Shown here: positions 25,162 through 33,700 of the stretch, in pieces | How the letters are laid out: each line of letters starts with the position of its first letter | Position numbering within the stretch: position 1 is the stretch's first letter | NCBI GenBank assembly: GCA_045588575.1 | Contig: JAZNEJ010000018.1 | Span: 21,838 to 85,837 of the forward strand | Direction: 5' to 3' | Origin: RGIG5299 sp045588575 | GTDB lineage: Bacteria; Bacillota; Clostridia; Oscillospirales; RGIG5299 | Length of the DNA stretch: 64,000 nucleotides | Made by a program: the position numbers and the translations under genes | Notes under the pieces: generated by a model | Database searches by the model: none | The model's input: only the letters and a program-made list of their open reading frames with translations | Told to the model about the DNA's origin: nothing

Positions 25162-26907
25162 TTAATATTTTTCTCTTGCAGTATAGCCGGTGTGAAGGAT
25201 TTCGTGTGCTTTATGGCTTCCGGGTTTTTCGAAATATTCCTCATAAATTTTCTTTATATCGGGATTTTCGTGAGACTTTCTAACGGGAAGCTGAGCATCG
25301 TCTTTATAAAGACCTTCAGCACGTTTTGCGCGAATATCGGTGAAGTTGCGAACAACAGCGGGAACGATGGGCTGACCGCCGCCGTTTACACAACCGCCGG
25401 GACAAGCCATGATTTCAATGAAATCATACTGCTTTTCGCCACTCTTAACCATGTTAAGAAGTGCTTTTGCATTTGCAAGGCCGGAAGCAACTGCAACGCG
25501 AACCTTAGTGCCGTTTAAGTCATAGGTTGCTTCTTTAATGCCTTCAACGCCTCTAACATCGTTGAATTCAATATTTTCGAGGGGCTTTCCGGTTACGATT
25601 TCGGCAACGGTACGGAGAGCAGCCTCCATAACACCGCCGGTTGCACCGAAGATTGTGCCTGCGCCCGAGCCTAAGCCGAAGGGAGCATCGTATTCGCCGT
25701 CGGGAAGAGCGTTGAAGTCAATACCTGCTTTGCGAATCATTCTTGCAAGCTCTCTTACGGTGAGTGCAACGTCAATATCGGGGATATCTTTAACTGCGCT
25801 GTGCTCAGTTCTGGTAGCCTCGAATTTCTTGGCAGTACAGGGCATAATGCTTACTACGAAGATATCTTTGGGGTCAATTCCCATTTTTTCTGCATAGTAG
25901 GTTTTTGCAACTGCGCCGAACATACCCTGAGGAGATTTGCAAGAAGAAATGTTGGGAATAAGTTCGGGAAAGTTGTGCTCTGCATATTTAACCCAACCGG
26001 GTGAGCAAGAGGTTATGAGAGGTAAGTTCTTGCCGGACTTAAATCTTTCGAGGAATTCGGTTCCTTCTTCCATAATGGTAAGGTCGGCAGTAAAGTTGGT
26101 GTCGAAAACTTTATCAAAGCCGAGCATACGGAGAGAGGAAACGAGCTTGCCGGTAACGATAGAGCCCATGGGATAACCGAACTCTTCACCAAGACCGATT
26201 CTTACTGAGGGAGCAGTTTGAACGATAACATGTTTAGCGGGGTCGTTAATTGCGGCGAATACCTTATCGGTATCGTCTCTTTCTCTTAATGCGCCGGTGG
26301 GGCAAACGGTGATACACTGTCCGCAGTTTACGCAAGCAACGTCATCGAGGTCTGCTTCGAAAGCACAACCGATATGAGTTGCAAAGCCTCTTTCGTTTGC
26401 GCCGATAACAGAAACTGCCTGAACCTTTCCGCAAGCTGCAATACAACGACGGCAGAGAATACATTTTCCGTTATCGCGAATCATGTGTACTGAAGTTGTA
26501 TCTATTGTGGTGTCGGACATTTCGCCGTCGAACTTGTGCTCGTCTTCAATTCCGTAATCGGTGCAAAGTTTCTGGAACTCGCAGTTTCCGGAACGAACGC
26601 AAGAAAGACATTTTTTGGTATGAGTAGAAAGAAGAAGCTCAAGAGTGGTTTTTCTTGATTCTATAACTGCGGGGCTGTTTGTAACAACCTCCATCCCCTC
26701 ATTAACGGGATAAACACAGGCAGCAACAAGGCTTCTTGCGCCTTTAACTTCAACAACACAAATACGACAAGCGCCGATTTCATTTATGTCTTTCAAATAG
26801 CAAAGAGTGGGAATATCAATACCTACGTATTTTGCTGCTTGAAGAATAGTGCTGTTTTTCGGGACGGAATAATCCTTGCCGTTGATTTTAATATTTACCA
26901 TATCCAT
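25162..26907 (-). CDS. hndD: NAD-linked [FeFe] hydrogenase catalytic subunit (HndD/HydA, group A)
   Basis: 581 residues. Makes or oxidises H2 as the catalytic part of a multimeric NAD(P)-linked, probably electron-bifurcating enzyme. Domains: N-terminal [2Fe-2S] (CRICVVEVKG), Cys/His-ligated cluster (THTKKCLSCVRSGNC), two [4Fe-4S] motifs (CILCRRCIAAC, CVNCGQCITVCP), and the H-cluster domain with L1 ITSCSPGW, L2 IMPCTAKKFE and L3 FIEIMACPGGCVNGGGQP. L1 has Ser where the classical TSCCP has its second Cys, a form I recall from trimeric NAD-linked enzymes but cannot verify here. Small C-terminal iron hydrogenase subunit domain present (YEEYFEKPGSHKAHEILHT). Last gene of the ten-gene operon. Confidence 0.96.
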   Translation of the reverse strand: MDMVNIKINGKDYSVPKNSTILQAAKYVGIDIPTLCYLKDINEIGACRICVVEVKGARSLVAACVYPVNEGMEVVTNSPAVIESRKTTLELLLSTHTKKCLSCVRSGNCEFQKLCTDYGIEDEHKFDGEMSDTTIDTTSVHMIRDNGKCILCRRCIAACGKVQAVSVIGANERGFATHIGCAFEADLDDVACVNCGQCITVCPTGALRERDDTDKVFAAINDPAKHVIVQTAPSVRIGLGEEFGYPMGSIVTGKLVSSLRMLGFDKVFDTNFTADLTIMEEGTEFLERFKSGKNLPLITSCSPGWVKYAEHNFPELIPNISSCKSPQGMFGAVAKTYYAEKMGIDPKDIFVVSIMPCTAKKFEATRTEHSAVKDIPDIDVALTVRELARMIRKAGIDFNALPDGEYDAPFGLGSGAGTIFGATGGVMEAALRTVAEIVTGKPLENIEFNDVRGVEGIKEATYDLNGTKVRVAVASGLANAKALLNMVKSGEKQYDFIEIMACPGGCVNGGGQPIVPAVVRNFTDIRAKRAEGLYKDDAQLPVRKSHENPDIKKIYEEYFEKPGSHKAHEILHTGYTAREKY

Positions 26908-26921
26908 TGTTTTATTCCTCC

Positions 26922-28733
26922 TTACTTCTTAATTATTGCATTGAACTTACATTTTTCAATGCAAGCACCGCACTTAATACATTTGGTTTTATCAATAACG
27001 TGAGGCTGCTTAACTGCACCGGAGATTGCACCAACAGGGCAAACTCTTGCGCAAGCAGTACATCCCTTACATTTGTCTGCAACAACTTCATAAGAAAGAA
27101 GTGATTTACATACTCCTGCGGGACAACGTTTTTCAACAACGTGAGCAATATACTCATCGCGGAAATAACGAAGGGTAGAAAGAACGGGGTTGGGAGCAGT
27201 CTGACCAAGACCGCAAAGAGAGTTGTTTTTGATGTAGTAGCAGAGCTGTTCCATCTTTTCCAAATCTTCAAGGGTTGCCTGACCGTTGGTAACCTTTTCG
27301 AGCATTTCGTAAAGACGTTTTGTACCGATACGGCAGGGTGCGCATTTTCCGCAAGATTCATCAACTGTGAATTCGAGGAAGAATTTTGCAATATCAACCA
27401 TACAGTTATCTTCGTCCATAACGATAAGACCGCCGGAACCCATCATGGAACCGATGGCAATAAGGTTATCGTAATCTATCGGAACGTCTAAATGCTCGGC
27501 AGGGATACAACCGCCTGAAGGACCGCCGGTTTGAGCAGCCTTAAACTTTTTGCCATTGGGAATGCCGCCGCCGATTTCTTCGATGATGGTGCGGAGAGTG
27601 GTTCCCATGGGAACTTCAACAAGACCGGTGTTGTTTATTTTTCCGCCGAGAGCGAAAACTTTGGTTCCCTTGCTCTTTTCGGTACCCATAGAAGCAAACC
27701 ATTCGGGACCGTTTAAGATGATTTGAGCAATGTTTGCATAAGTTTCAACATTGTTAAGAATTGTGGGTTTGCCGAAAAGACCTTTAACTGCGGGGAACGG
27801 AGGACGGGGACGGGGTTCGCCTCTGTGGCCTTCGATTGAAACCATAAGAGCAGTTTCTTCACCGCAAACGAAAGCGCCTGCGCCGAGACGGATTTCAAGG
27901 TCGAATGAGAAATCGGTGCCGAAAATGTTTTTTCCGAGCAAGCCGTATTCTTTAGCTTGGTCTATAGCAATCTGAAGACGCTTAACAGCAATGGGGTATT
28001 CAGCACGAATGTAGATATAACCTTGGTCGGAGCCTATTGCATAAGCGGCAATAGCCATAGCTTCAATAACGGCGTGCGGGTCGCCTTCAAGAACGGAACG
28101 GTCCATAAATGCGCCGGGGTCGCCTTCGTCGGCGTTACAGCAAACGTATTTCTTATCGGAAACGGATTTGCTTGCAAATTCCCACTTGCGTCCGGTGGGG
28201 AAGCCTGCGCCGCCTCTTCCGCGAAGTCCGGAAGCGGTAATGGTTGCAATAACGTCTTGGGGCGTCATTTCGGTAAGAACTTTTCCAAGAGCCTTGTAAC
28301 CGTCGTAAGCTATATATTCATCAATGTTTTCGGGGTTGATAACACCGCAGTTTTTAAGAGCAACACGCTTTTGCTTTTTATAGAAAGCGGTATCGTTTAA
28401 TGAATAAATAAGGTTTTCAACCTGCTTTGCTTCTTCGGGATTTTTGCCGGTATCTTTGTAAACGAGTCTTTCAACGGGACGTCCTTTTAAAAGATGCTCG
28501 GAAACAATTTCCGGAATATCTTCCTCTTTAACGAGGCTGTAAAAAGTGCCGTCGGGATAGACAATCATAATGGGGCCGAGTGCGCAAAGACCGAAACAAC
28601 CGGTTTGCACAACGCCTACTTCGTTTTCAAGTCCGTTTTTTGCAATTTCTTCTTCGAGTTTTTGTCTGAGGGCAGGGCTTCCGGAAGAAGTACAACCGGT
28701 ACCGCCGCAGACTAAAACGTGTGAACGAATCAT
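26922..28733 (-). CDS. hndC: NADH-binding hydrogenase subunit (HndC/HydB, NuoF-like)
   Basis: 603 residues. Carries FMN and the NAD(H) site, where bifurcation between ferredoxin and NAD is thought to occur. Order: thioredoxin-like [2Fe-2S] domain (CGGTGCTSSG...QTGCFGLC), Rossmann-like NuoF core with SGLRGRGGAGFPTGRKWEF and NADEGDPGAFMDR, SLBB, the [4Fe-4S] motif ESCGKCAPCRIGTKR, and two extra C-terminal ferredoxin clusters (CKGCTACARVCP, CIKCGACIEKC). Full length for the HydB type. It is 14 bases upstream of hndD and follows hndB by 17 bases. Confidence 0.96.
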   Translation of the reverse strand: MIRSHVLVCGGTGCTSSGSPALRQKLEEEIAKNGLENEVGVVQTGCFGLCALGPIMIVYPDGTFYSLVKEEDIPEIVSEHLLKGRPVERLVYKDTGKNPEEAKQVENLIYSLNDTAFYKKQKRVALKNCGVINPENIDEYIAYDGYKALGKVLTEMTPQDVIATITASGLRGRGGAGFPTGRKWEFASKSVSDKKYVCCNADEGDPGAFMDRSVLEGDPHAVIEAMAIAAYAIGSDQGYIYIRAEYPIAVKRLQIAIDQAKEYGLLGKNIFGTDFSFDLEIRLGAGAFVCGEETALMVSIEGHRGEPRPRPPFPAVKGLFGKPTILNNVETYANIAQIILNGPEWFASMGTEKSKGTKVFALGGKINNTGLVEVPMGTTLRTIIEEIGGGIPNGKKFKAAQTGGPSGGCIPAEHLDVPIDYDNLIAIGSMMGSGGLIVMDEDNCMVDIAKFFLEFTVDESCGKCAPCRIGTKRLYEMLEKVTNGQATLEDLEKMEQLCYYIKNNSLCGLGQTAPNPVLSTLRYFRDEYIAHVVEKRCPAGVCKSLLSYEVVADKCKGCTACARVCPVGAISGAVKQPHVIDKTKCIKCGACIEKCKFNAIIKK

Positions 28734-28750
28734 TTTCAGTTTCCTCCTAT

Positions 28751-29125
28751 TTAGCCGTTATGAGCGCCGATGGTGTATTCGGTTACAACTTTTCCGCCCT
28801 TAATGTGTTCGTTGATAACGCGTTTTGCTTTTTCGGGGTTCATTTTAACGTAAGTAACCTTTTCTTTACCTGCTTCGAAAATTTCGACAACCGGTTCATA
28901 CTGGCAAATTCCGATACAACCTGTTTGAGTAACGGTTACCGAATTTGCAATGTTTTTTTCCTGAACTTCTTCAACAAAGGTGTTGAGAACAGGTCTTGCG
29001 CCTGCCGCAATGCCGCAGGTTGCCATGCCGACAACTATACGGATTGAATGCTCGACAGAGTCTCTGATTGCGATTTTGCCTTTCATTTTTTCTCTGATTG
29101 CCTCAAGATCTGCTAGGCTTTTCAT
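28751..29125 (-). CDS. hndB: Thioredoxin-like [2Fe-2S] ferredoxin subunit (HndB)
   Basis: 124 residues. Small electron-transfer subunit of tetrameric Hnd-type hydrogenases. Four cysteines can ligate the cluster: GMATCGIAAGA, and QTGCIGICQYEP plus the first Cys pattern. Same fold as the N-terminus of HndC. ATATGGAGGTATTTTTTC precedes the ATG. A TTGTCC...TATAAT-like stretch in the 61-base gap upstream (about 29140-29170) could be an internal promoter for hndB-C-D. Presence of HndB makes this a four-subunit (NuoE, B, C, D) enzyme. Confidence 0.9.
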   Translation of the reverse strand: MKSLADLEAIREKMKGKIAIRDSVEHSIRIVVGMATCGIAAGARPVLNTFVEEVQEKNIANSVTVTQTGCIGICQYEPVVEIFEAGKEKVTYVKMNPEKAKRVINEHIKGGKVVTEYTIGAHNG

Positions 29126-29186
29126 GAAAAAATACCTCCATATTATAATAATTTTTTATAGTGGACAAATATAAATATAAAACGTA

Positions 29187-29735
29187 TTACGTATTATATT
29201 GCTCGTTTAAGAATTCCTTAACCCAATTAAGCACTTCGGGGGAATTTAAGGGAACTTCACCCAACACCTCTCTTAATTCCTTGGTGTAAAGCTTAACCGA
29301 TTTACAAGGTGTTTCGTGAACAAAGAGAAAATCAATATCGGGATTGCCCTGCAAAAGCACACAAACGGTGCTTGCTATATCGCCGAGCGGAGTAAAATCA
29401 ATGTTATTGGTATCAAAGGTTGCTGAAACTACTGTTCCGTGGTTTTCGGAATCGTCTTTTTCACTAACAGATGATATGGTAACAGTTCCGCCTGCTTGCT
29501 CGCTTGCGAGCTTTAAAAGGGGAATACCCATACCGACTTTTCTGGTGGTTCGGGTGGTGAAAAAAGGGTCTGAAACGGAATTTAACATCTCTTTGGTCAT
29601 TCCCGTTCCGTCATCTTTGATTTTTAAAGTTAAAATTCCGTTTTTATCTTCATTTAAGAGTATTTCAATGTTTTTTGCTTTTGCTTTAACGGAATTCATC
29701 GCAATATCAAGAATATTTAAAGAAAGCTCTTTCAT
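29187..29735 (-). CDS. Histidine-kinase-like ATPase protein
   Basis: 182 residues. HATPase_c fold: N box DIAMNSVKAKAKNIEI, G1 box KDDGTGMTKEML, FFTTRTTRKVGMGIPLLK (G2-like), and a C-terminal extension of about 70 residues. There is no dimerisation/phospho-acceptor histidine domain, so it is not a classical sensor kinase; it may phosphorylate a partner or bind ATP only. Its start overlaps the PHP gene stop by four bases. Such ATPases next to [FeFe] hydrogenase genes are a recurrent arrangement in Clostridia as far as I recall; their role is unproven. Confidence 0.8.
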   Translation of the reverse strand: MKELSLNILDIAMNSVKAKAKNIEILLNEDKNGILTLKIKDDGTGMTKEMLNSVSDPFFTTRTTRKVGMGIPLLKLASEQAGGTVTISSVSEKDDSENHGTVVSATFDTNNIDFTPLGDIASTVCVLLQGNPDIDFLFVHETPCKSVKLYTKELREVLGEVPLNSPEVLNWVKEFLNEQYNT

Positions 29736-30463
29736 AAACCGAGCGCTTTGAAAAAGGCGTTTGTTAAAGCCTTTTCGTCGCCGAGCGCCTCCTCTTCCAA
29801 AGAAAGTCTGTTTACGGCCTCACTTATATCCCAAAGATGATGAGAGTCTGAATTATAAAGAAATTTTGCATTTTTAATTGAGTATTTTTCAATGCATTCT
29901 TCTTTATTCAACCTTGAATTAAGCTCAATAAGATTAAAACCGTATTCGGAAGGAATTGTGCCGAGAATTGCAGCCATTCCGTTCGAGGTTCTGTCAATAT
30001 GAGCGGGGAAAACTGCGGCGTTATATTTTTTTGCTTCAGAAATAGCATCGTCAACAGTTAATGAGGTTGCATTTATAAGCAAAAGATTTTCAGTGTCAAT
30101 TACGTTGTCATCGGAATCAACTATAAGCTGATTTCCGAAGATTTCGGTTTTGTTTTCAACAGGCAAAAGCTTTGTTTTAACAAAACTGCCAAAAGACAAG
30201 GCGTCTTGTTGGGAACGGAAAAGCAATACCATATGAATATCTTCTGCGGTAGTAAGCTCAATTCCTGCTATCGGCAGAATATTAAAATATCGGCAACATT
30301 CAAAAAAAGCGGGAATATTTGCAGTGGAATTGTGGTCGGTTAGAGCAACTATTCCAAGACCTTTAATGTGCGCCATTCCTGCAATGTTTGCCGGAGTCAT
30401 ATCATCGTCTGCACAAGGTGAAAGGCAGGAATGAATGTGTAAGTCGTAAGCAAAACTTTTCAT
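29732..30463 (-). CDS. PHP-domain phosphoesterase
   Basis: 243 residues. Metal-dependent phosphoesterase of the polymerase-and-histidinol-phosphatase superfamily. Metal ligands visible: YDLHIHSCLSPCADD, ALTDHNST, a Glu in AGIELTTAEDIH, FPAHIDRTSNG and YNSDSHHLWDI. Substrate unknown; close relatives act on small phospho-compounds or 3'-phosphoadenosine phosphate. Overlaps the DRTGG gene (start 30463, stop of the next at 30460) and the ATPase gene by four bases, so all three are translationally coupled within the hydrogenase operon. Confidence 0.85.
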   Translation of the reverse strand: MKSFAYDLHIHSCLSPCADDDMTPANIAGMAHIKGLGIVALTDHNSTANIPAFFECCRYFNILPIAGIELTTAEDIHMVLLFRSQQDALSFGSFVKTKLLPVENKTEIFGNQLIVDSDDNVIDTENLLLINATSLTVDDAISEAKKYNAAVFPAHIDRTSNGMAAILGTIPSEYGFNLIELNSRLNKEECIEKYSIKNAKFLYNSDSHHLWDISEAVNRLSLEEEALGDEKALTNAFFKALGL

Positions 30464-30792
30464 AAACCGAGTATTTTTCCCAGTTCAACCGAAACTTCAA
30501 AGGAGTTTTTGGGAGAACGAAGGAGATTTATTTGTTTTGATTTCGCAATTGAAATAAGTTCATCGGAAATTTCGGCATTTTCGGTTATTATAATGCAAGA
30601 AACGTCCGCAAGAGAAGCAACTGCCAAAACGTTTACGTTGGTCATTATGGTAATCCAAGCGTAATCGCTTTTTGCTCTACCCATTACCCAACTTAAAAGG
30701 TCGCCGGAGTAACCGCCCAAAACTTCTCTTTCGGGCTCGGCTAAATTAACCGTTTCGAGAGATAAGGTTTTTATTAAGGCTTCCAGTGTCAT
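30460..30792 (-). CDS. DRTGG-domain protein (copy 2)
   Basis: 110 residues. DRTGG domain, a small alpha/beta ligand- or partner-binding module found in phosphotransacetylases and CBS proteins. Seen: ETVNLAEPEREVLGGYSGDLLSWVMGRAKSDYAWIT, LAVASLADVSCIIITE, and ISIAKSKQINLLRS. It is similar in plan to the other DRTGG gene at 32547-32903 (shared V.GGYSGD/SDMMSDVLAFV region and SGIVVLAS-like strand), so the two are likely paralogues. The start touches the sensor-like hydrogenase stop (30793). Ligand unknown. Confidence 0.8.
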   Translation of the reverse strand: MTLEALIKTLSLETVNLAEPEREVLGGYSGDLLSWVMGRAKSDYAWITIMTNVNVLAVASLADVSCIIITENAEISDELISIAKSKQINLLRSPKNSFEVSVELGKILGL

Positions 30793-32088
30793 TTACTCGC
30801 CGCCTTTCTTTTTGCGCATAACACGCAGATAACGCTCACGGAAACGCATAATGCAATCGTCTTCAGAGGCTTCGCCTGAAACTATGTCTTCGGCGAGAGC
30901 TCTGCAAGAGGGAGCACCGCAAGAGCCGCAGTCGAGGTCGGGAAAACGTGAACAAATATTCTGAATTTCCGACATCTTTTGCAAAGCGGAATCCATATTG
31001 TCATCAAGACGTAAAATGGGGTTGTGGGTAAGTTGGTTTTTCCAAAGATATTCCTCGGGCACGGGGCTTTGATTTTCGTCTTCCCAAACGCCGTTTATGC
31101 GGTTTTGAGAAACCGGCAAATAACGTTTAAGATTTTGAAGCCTTGCCTTTGAAATATAAGGATTAACAATATTGAGCGCACCGCCGACACAACCGCCGTT
31201 GCAAGCGTTTAATTCTATAAACTCAAGATTTTGAATGTTTCCGTTTTCAATTTCGTCAAGAACTTTTATAACGTTCTCAATTCCGTCTGCCGCAAGGTAG
31301 CGGTCGTTGAAAAGAGAAACGGATTCGCCGCCGGAAGCGGCCCAACCCACGCCTATAAGTCCTGTTTTGCAAAGACTTTTAGGCTCGTCTATTTTTTTCA
31401 TTGCGGGAATCAGTCTGAAACAAATTTCGCTCATTGAAAGAGCTCCGTCAACCTCGCTCTTATCAAGACCGATGGTGTTTCGCACGTAGCTTACCTTTGC
31501 GGGACAGGGAGATATGAAGAAAACTCCTATATCATCATATTTGAGCTCGGGGTGCTTTTCCATAGCGGCTTTTTTCGCAAGCTTTGCGGCAAGCTCGATT
31601 GGCGGTAATAAGGGTAAAACGTTTTCGCAGAGTGAAGGGAATCTTACGGCAATTATTCGAACGACGGCAGGACATGCAGAACTTATAACGGGCTTGGGAA
31701 TGTTGTCGGCGTGAAGAAATTTGCGAGTGTATTCCGAAATTATTTCGGCAGCGCTTGCAACTTCAAAAACATCGTCGAAGCCAATTTCCAAAAGTCCCGT
31801 GAGAATGAGGTCGAGGTCGTCGATATTATCGAATTGGCCGTAAAGAGTAGGGGCGGGAAGAGCTATTTTGTATTTAAAAGACTCAATAACCGAAGCGTCG
31901 TCAAAGCTTGCCTTCTTTGCCTTGTTGGGACAAACGCGAATGCATTCTCCGCAGTCTATGCAAAGCTCGGATTTAATAACGGCGTGGCCGTCACGTATAC
32001 GAATTGCCTCGGTGGGACATCTTTTAAGGCAGGTTGTACATCCTTTGCATCTTTCTTTAAGAAGATAAACAGAGTGTAAAACTGACAT
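30793..32088 (-). CDS. Sensor-like [FeFe] hydrogenase (HydS type) with Fe-S tail
   Basis: 431 residues. Two N-terminal [4Fe-4S] motifs (CKGCTTCLKRCP, CIDCGECIRVCP), then an H-cluster domain with weak motifs: L1 ISSACPAVVR, L2 FISPCPAKVSY, L3 FIELNACNGGCVGGAL, and a C-terminal [4Fe-4S] domain (CGSCGAPSCRALAEDIVSGE). Cluster-ligating cysteines remain, but the residue matching the proton-transfer Cys of TSCCP is Ala, as in putative sensory hydrogenases, and there is no PAS domain. I infer a sensor or regulator of H2/redox state, not a bulk H2 producer. It sits in the middle of the catalytic hydrogenase operon. Confidence 0.82.
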   Translation of the reverse strand: MSVLHSVYLLKERCKGCTTCLKRCPTEAIRIRDGHAVIKSELCIDCGECIRVCPNKAKKASFDDASVIESFKYKIALPAPTLYGQFDNIDDLDLILTGLLEIGFDDVFEVASAAEIISEYTRKFLHADNIPKPVISSACPAVVRIIAVRFPSLCENVLPLLPPIELAAKLAKKAAMEKHPELKYDDIGVFFISPCPAKVSYVRNTIGLDKSEVDGALSMSEICFRLIPAMKKIDEPKSLCKTGLIGVGWAASGGESVSLFNDRYLAADGIENVIKVLDEIENGNIQNLEFIELNACNGGCVGGALNIVNPYISKARLQNLKRYLPVSQNRINGVWEDENQSPVPEEYLWKNQLTHNPILRLDDNMDSALQKMSEIQNICSRFPDLDCGSCGAPSCRALAEDIVSGEASEDDCIMRFRERYLRVMRKKKGGE

Positions 32089-32125
32089 AAAAACTCTCCC
32101 TTCGTAAAAAGAATGAATTTAAAAA

Positions 32126-32554
32126 TCAGAACAAAACATCCATAGTAACAACGGTTCCTTGACCTACAACCGATTGAATATCAAGCATATCGGTGTATTT
32201 TTTCATGTTCGGCAAGCCCATTCCGGCGCCGAAACCGAGAGAACGCACGTTGTCTTTTGCGGTGGAATAGCCTTCTTGCATGGCAAGCTCGATGTTTTCA
32301 ATTCCCGGTCCTTTATCGCTTAAAACGATTCTTACGCGGTCGTTGTAAACAAAGACGTCGGCTGTTCCGCCGTTTGCGTGAATTACCATGTTGATTTCGC
32401 CCTCATACATAGCAATTGAAACGCGTTTTACAACATCGGGGTCGATGTGAAGCTGACGTAATAATTTTTTGACGTTAACGGAGGCTTCGCCCGCAGAGGT
32501 GAAACTATCGCCGTCAACGTTAAAATGAAATCTTACGGGATTGGAGTTATCCAT
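32126..32554 (-). CDS. RsbW-like anti-sigma/ATPase protein
   Basis: 142 residues from the ATG at 32554, which overlaps the upstream DRTGG stop by eight bases; a longer frame to 32635 lies inside that gene. HATPase_c fold of the anti-sigma/RsbW type: VSIAMYEGEINMVIHANGG (N box with Glu-Asn), LSDKGPGI (G1), and GFGAGMGLPNMKKY (G2). RsbW-type proteins act as anti-sigma factors or Ser kinases on a partner. No sigma factor or antagonist gene is adjacent. Probably pairs with the DRTGG protein. Confidence 0.8.
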   Translation of the reverse strand: MDNSNPVRFHFNVDGDSFTSAGEASVNVKKLLRQLHIDPDVVKRVSIAMYEGEINMVIHANGGTADVFVYNDRVRIVLSDKGPGIENIELAMQEGYSTAKDNVRSLGFGAGMGLPNMKKYTDMLDIQSVVGQGTVVTMDVLF

Positions 32555-32903
32555 TGATAACACAACCGCCGTTAAGGCCGTTATCAAAAAGCTTTCCGCA
32601 AGCAGGATACATGCGTTCATCGGAAGCCAAAACAACTATTCCGGATTCATCTGCAAGGCGGATAACATCGTCAGCAGGCTGTTTTCCTCTTACAAAAACG
32701 ATACAACGCATATCCATCATTACGGCTGTTCTTACAACTTGCATATTTACAAGACCGGTAATTAAAACCGCTTGGTCTTTTACAAATGCAAGGACATCGC
32801 TCATCATATCGGAAGCACAGGCGGAATGAACCTCGGATTCGAGCTTGTCTTCGCCGCAAAGAACGCGAGCTTCAAGAAGAGATGCAATAGTACTGATTTT
32901 CAT
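32547..32903 (-). CDS. DRTGG-domain protein (copy 1)
   Basis: 118 residues. DRTGG-domain module: ISTIASLLEARVLCGEDKLESEVHSACASDMMSDVLAFVKDQ pattern, ITGLVNMQVVRTAVMMDMRCIVFVRGKQ, and DESGIVVLAS. Second gene of the hydrogenase operon, 29 bases after nuoE, overlapping the RsbW-like gene by eight bases. With the second copy at 30460 it makes two DRTGG/ATPase pairs in one operon. Ligand unknown. Confidence 0.82.
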   Translation of the reverse strand: MKISTIASLLEARVLCGEDKLESEVHSACASDMMSDVLAFVKDQAVLITGLVNMQVVRTAVMMDMRCIVFVRGKQPADDVIRLADESGIVVLASDERMYPACGKLFDNGLNGGCVING

Positions 32904-32932
32904 TGTAAACCATCCTTTAGAGGTTATTTAAC

Positions 32933-33424
32933 TCAATACTTTTCGAGTATTTCGGGGATTTGTGCTGCAGTAAGCTTGCCGTAAACGTCATCGTTAACGG
33001 TCATAACGGGAGCAAGACCGCAACAGCCGATGCAACGGGTTGCAATAAGAGAAAACTTTCCGTCGGGAGTAATGCCGCCGGATTTGATATTGAGAATTTG
33101 CGATGCCTTATCGAATACTTCCTGAGCGCCTTTAACGTAGCAAGCGGTGCCAAGACAAATTCCAACTTCATACTTGCCTTTGGGCTGAATAGAGAAGAAA
33201 GAATAGAAGCTTACAACACCGTATACTTCTTCAAGCGGAAGATCCAAGCCTTCTGCAATAAAGGTTTGAACTTCGAGAGGAAGATATCCGTAGATTTCCT
33301 GTGCTTTTTTAAGAACTTGAATAAGAGCACCGGGAACGTTTTTGAAATCGGCGATAACAGCATCGAGTTTTGCGTGCTTTTCAGCCGAGTCCGTAAAGGG
33401 AACAATCTGCAACTTGTTTTTCAT
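32933..33424 (-). CDS. hndA: NuoE-like hydrogenase subunit (HndA/HydC)
   Basis: 163 residues. Thioredoxin-like [2Fe-2S] subunit of the NAD-linked hydrogenase. The four ligands are CLGTAC and ATRCIGCCGLAP (first Cys pair Cx4C, second Cx3C). The N-terminal helical part (PGALIQVLKKAQEIYGYLPLEVQTFIAEGLDLP) is the NuoE fold. First gene of the operon, with AAGAAGGAGGCAACTGA before the ATG and a good promoter about 90 bases upstream. It is unusual that six regulatory-type genes separate it from hndBCD. Confidence 0.94.
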   Translation of the reverse strand: MKNKLQIVPFTDSAEKHAKLDAVIADFKNVPGALIQVLKKAQEIYGYLPLEVQTFIAEGLDLPLEEVYGVVSFYSFFSIQPKGKYEVGICLGTACYVKGAQEVFDKASQILNIKSGGITPDGKFSLIATRCIGCCGLAPVMTVNDDVYGKLTAAQIPEILEKY

Positions 33425-33512
33425 TCAGTTGCCTCCTTCTTTAGTAATACAAAATGTTGATTTTGCCTATATAGAAAATGTAAAAATACATAAATAGAAT
33501 ATAGACTAAGTT

Positions 33513-33541
33513 ATTATAACATAAATTAAGATGAATGTCTA
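33513..33541 (-). promoter_or_regulatory. Sigma-A promoter of the hydrogenase operon
   Basis: Minus strand TAGACA (33541-33536), 17-base spacer, TATAAT (33518-33513), 89 bases before the nuoE-like start. No clear Rex operator was seen nearby. Confidence 0.7.
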
Positions 33542-33593
33542 TAAGAAAAACAGAAATATTGACAAAAAATTATCAAATAATTTGCGAAAAAAA

Positions 33594-33614
33594 CTTCCCT
33601 CGGGAAGAGGGAAG
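33594..33614 (-). terminator. Terminator of the candidate small RNA
   Basis: CTTCCCTC / GAGGGAAG stem, 5-base loop, followed on the minus strand by seven T residues. Confidence 0.85.
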
Positions 33615-33700
33615 CTGATATGTAAATTTGTTTATAAGGTTTTATTGAACAACTGTGTGTTTTTACAAAGCAATACTAGATTTCTTTGATGCAAACCTCC

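Noticed and set aside
26922..28733. Several long frames antisense to or overlapping the hydrogenase subunit gene
   Set aside because: All lie within the well-supported NuoF-like gene, have no ribosome binding site and show no family pattern.
33425..33540. A Rex repressor operator at the hydrogenase promoter
   Set aside because: No good TTGTTAANNNNTTAACAA-like palindrome could be found near the -35/-10 elements.
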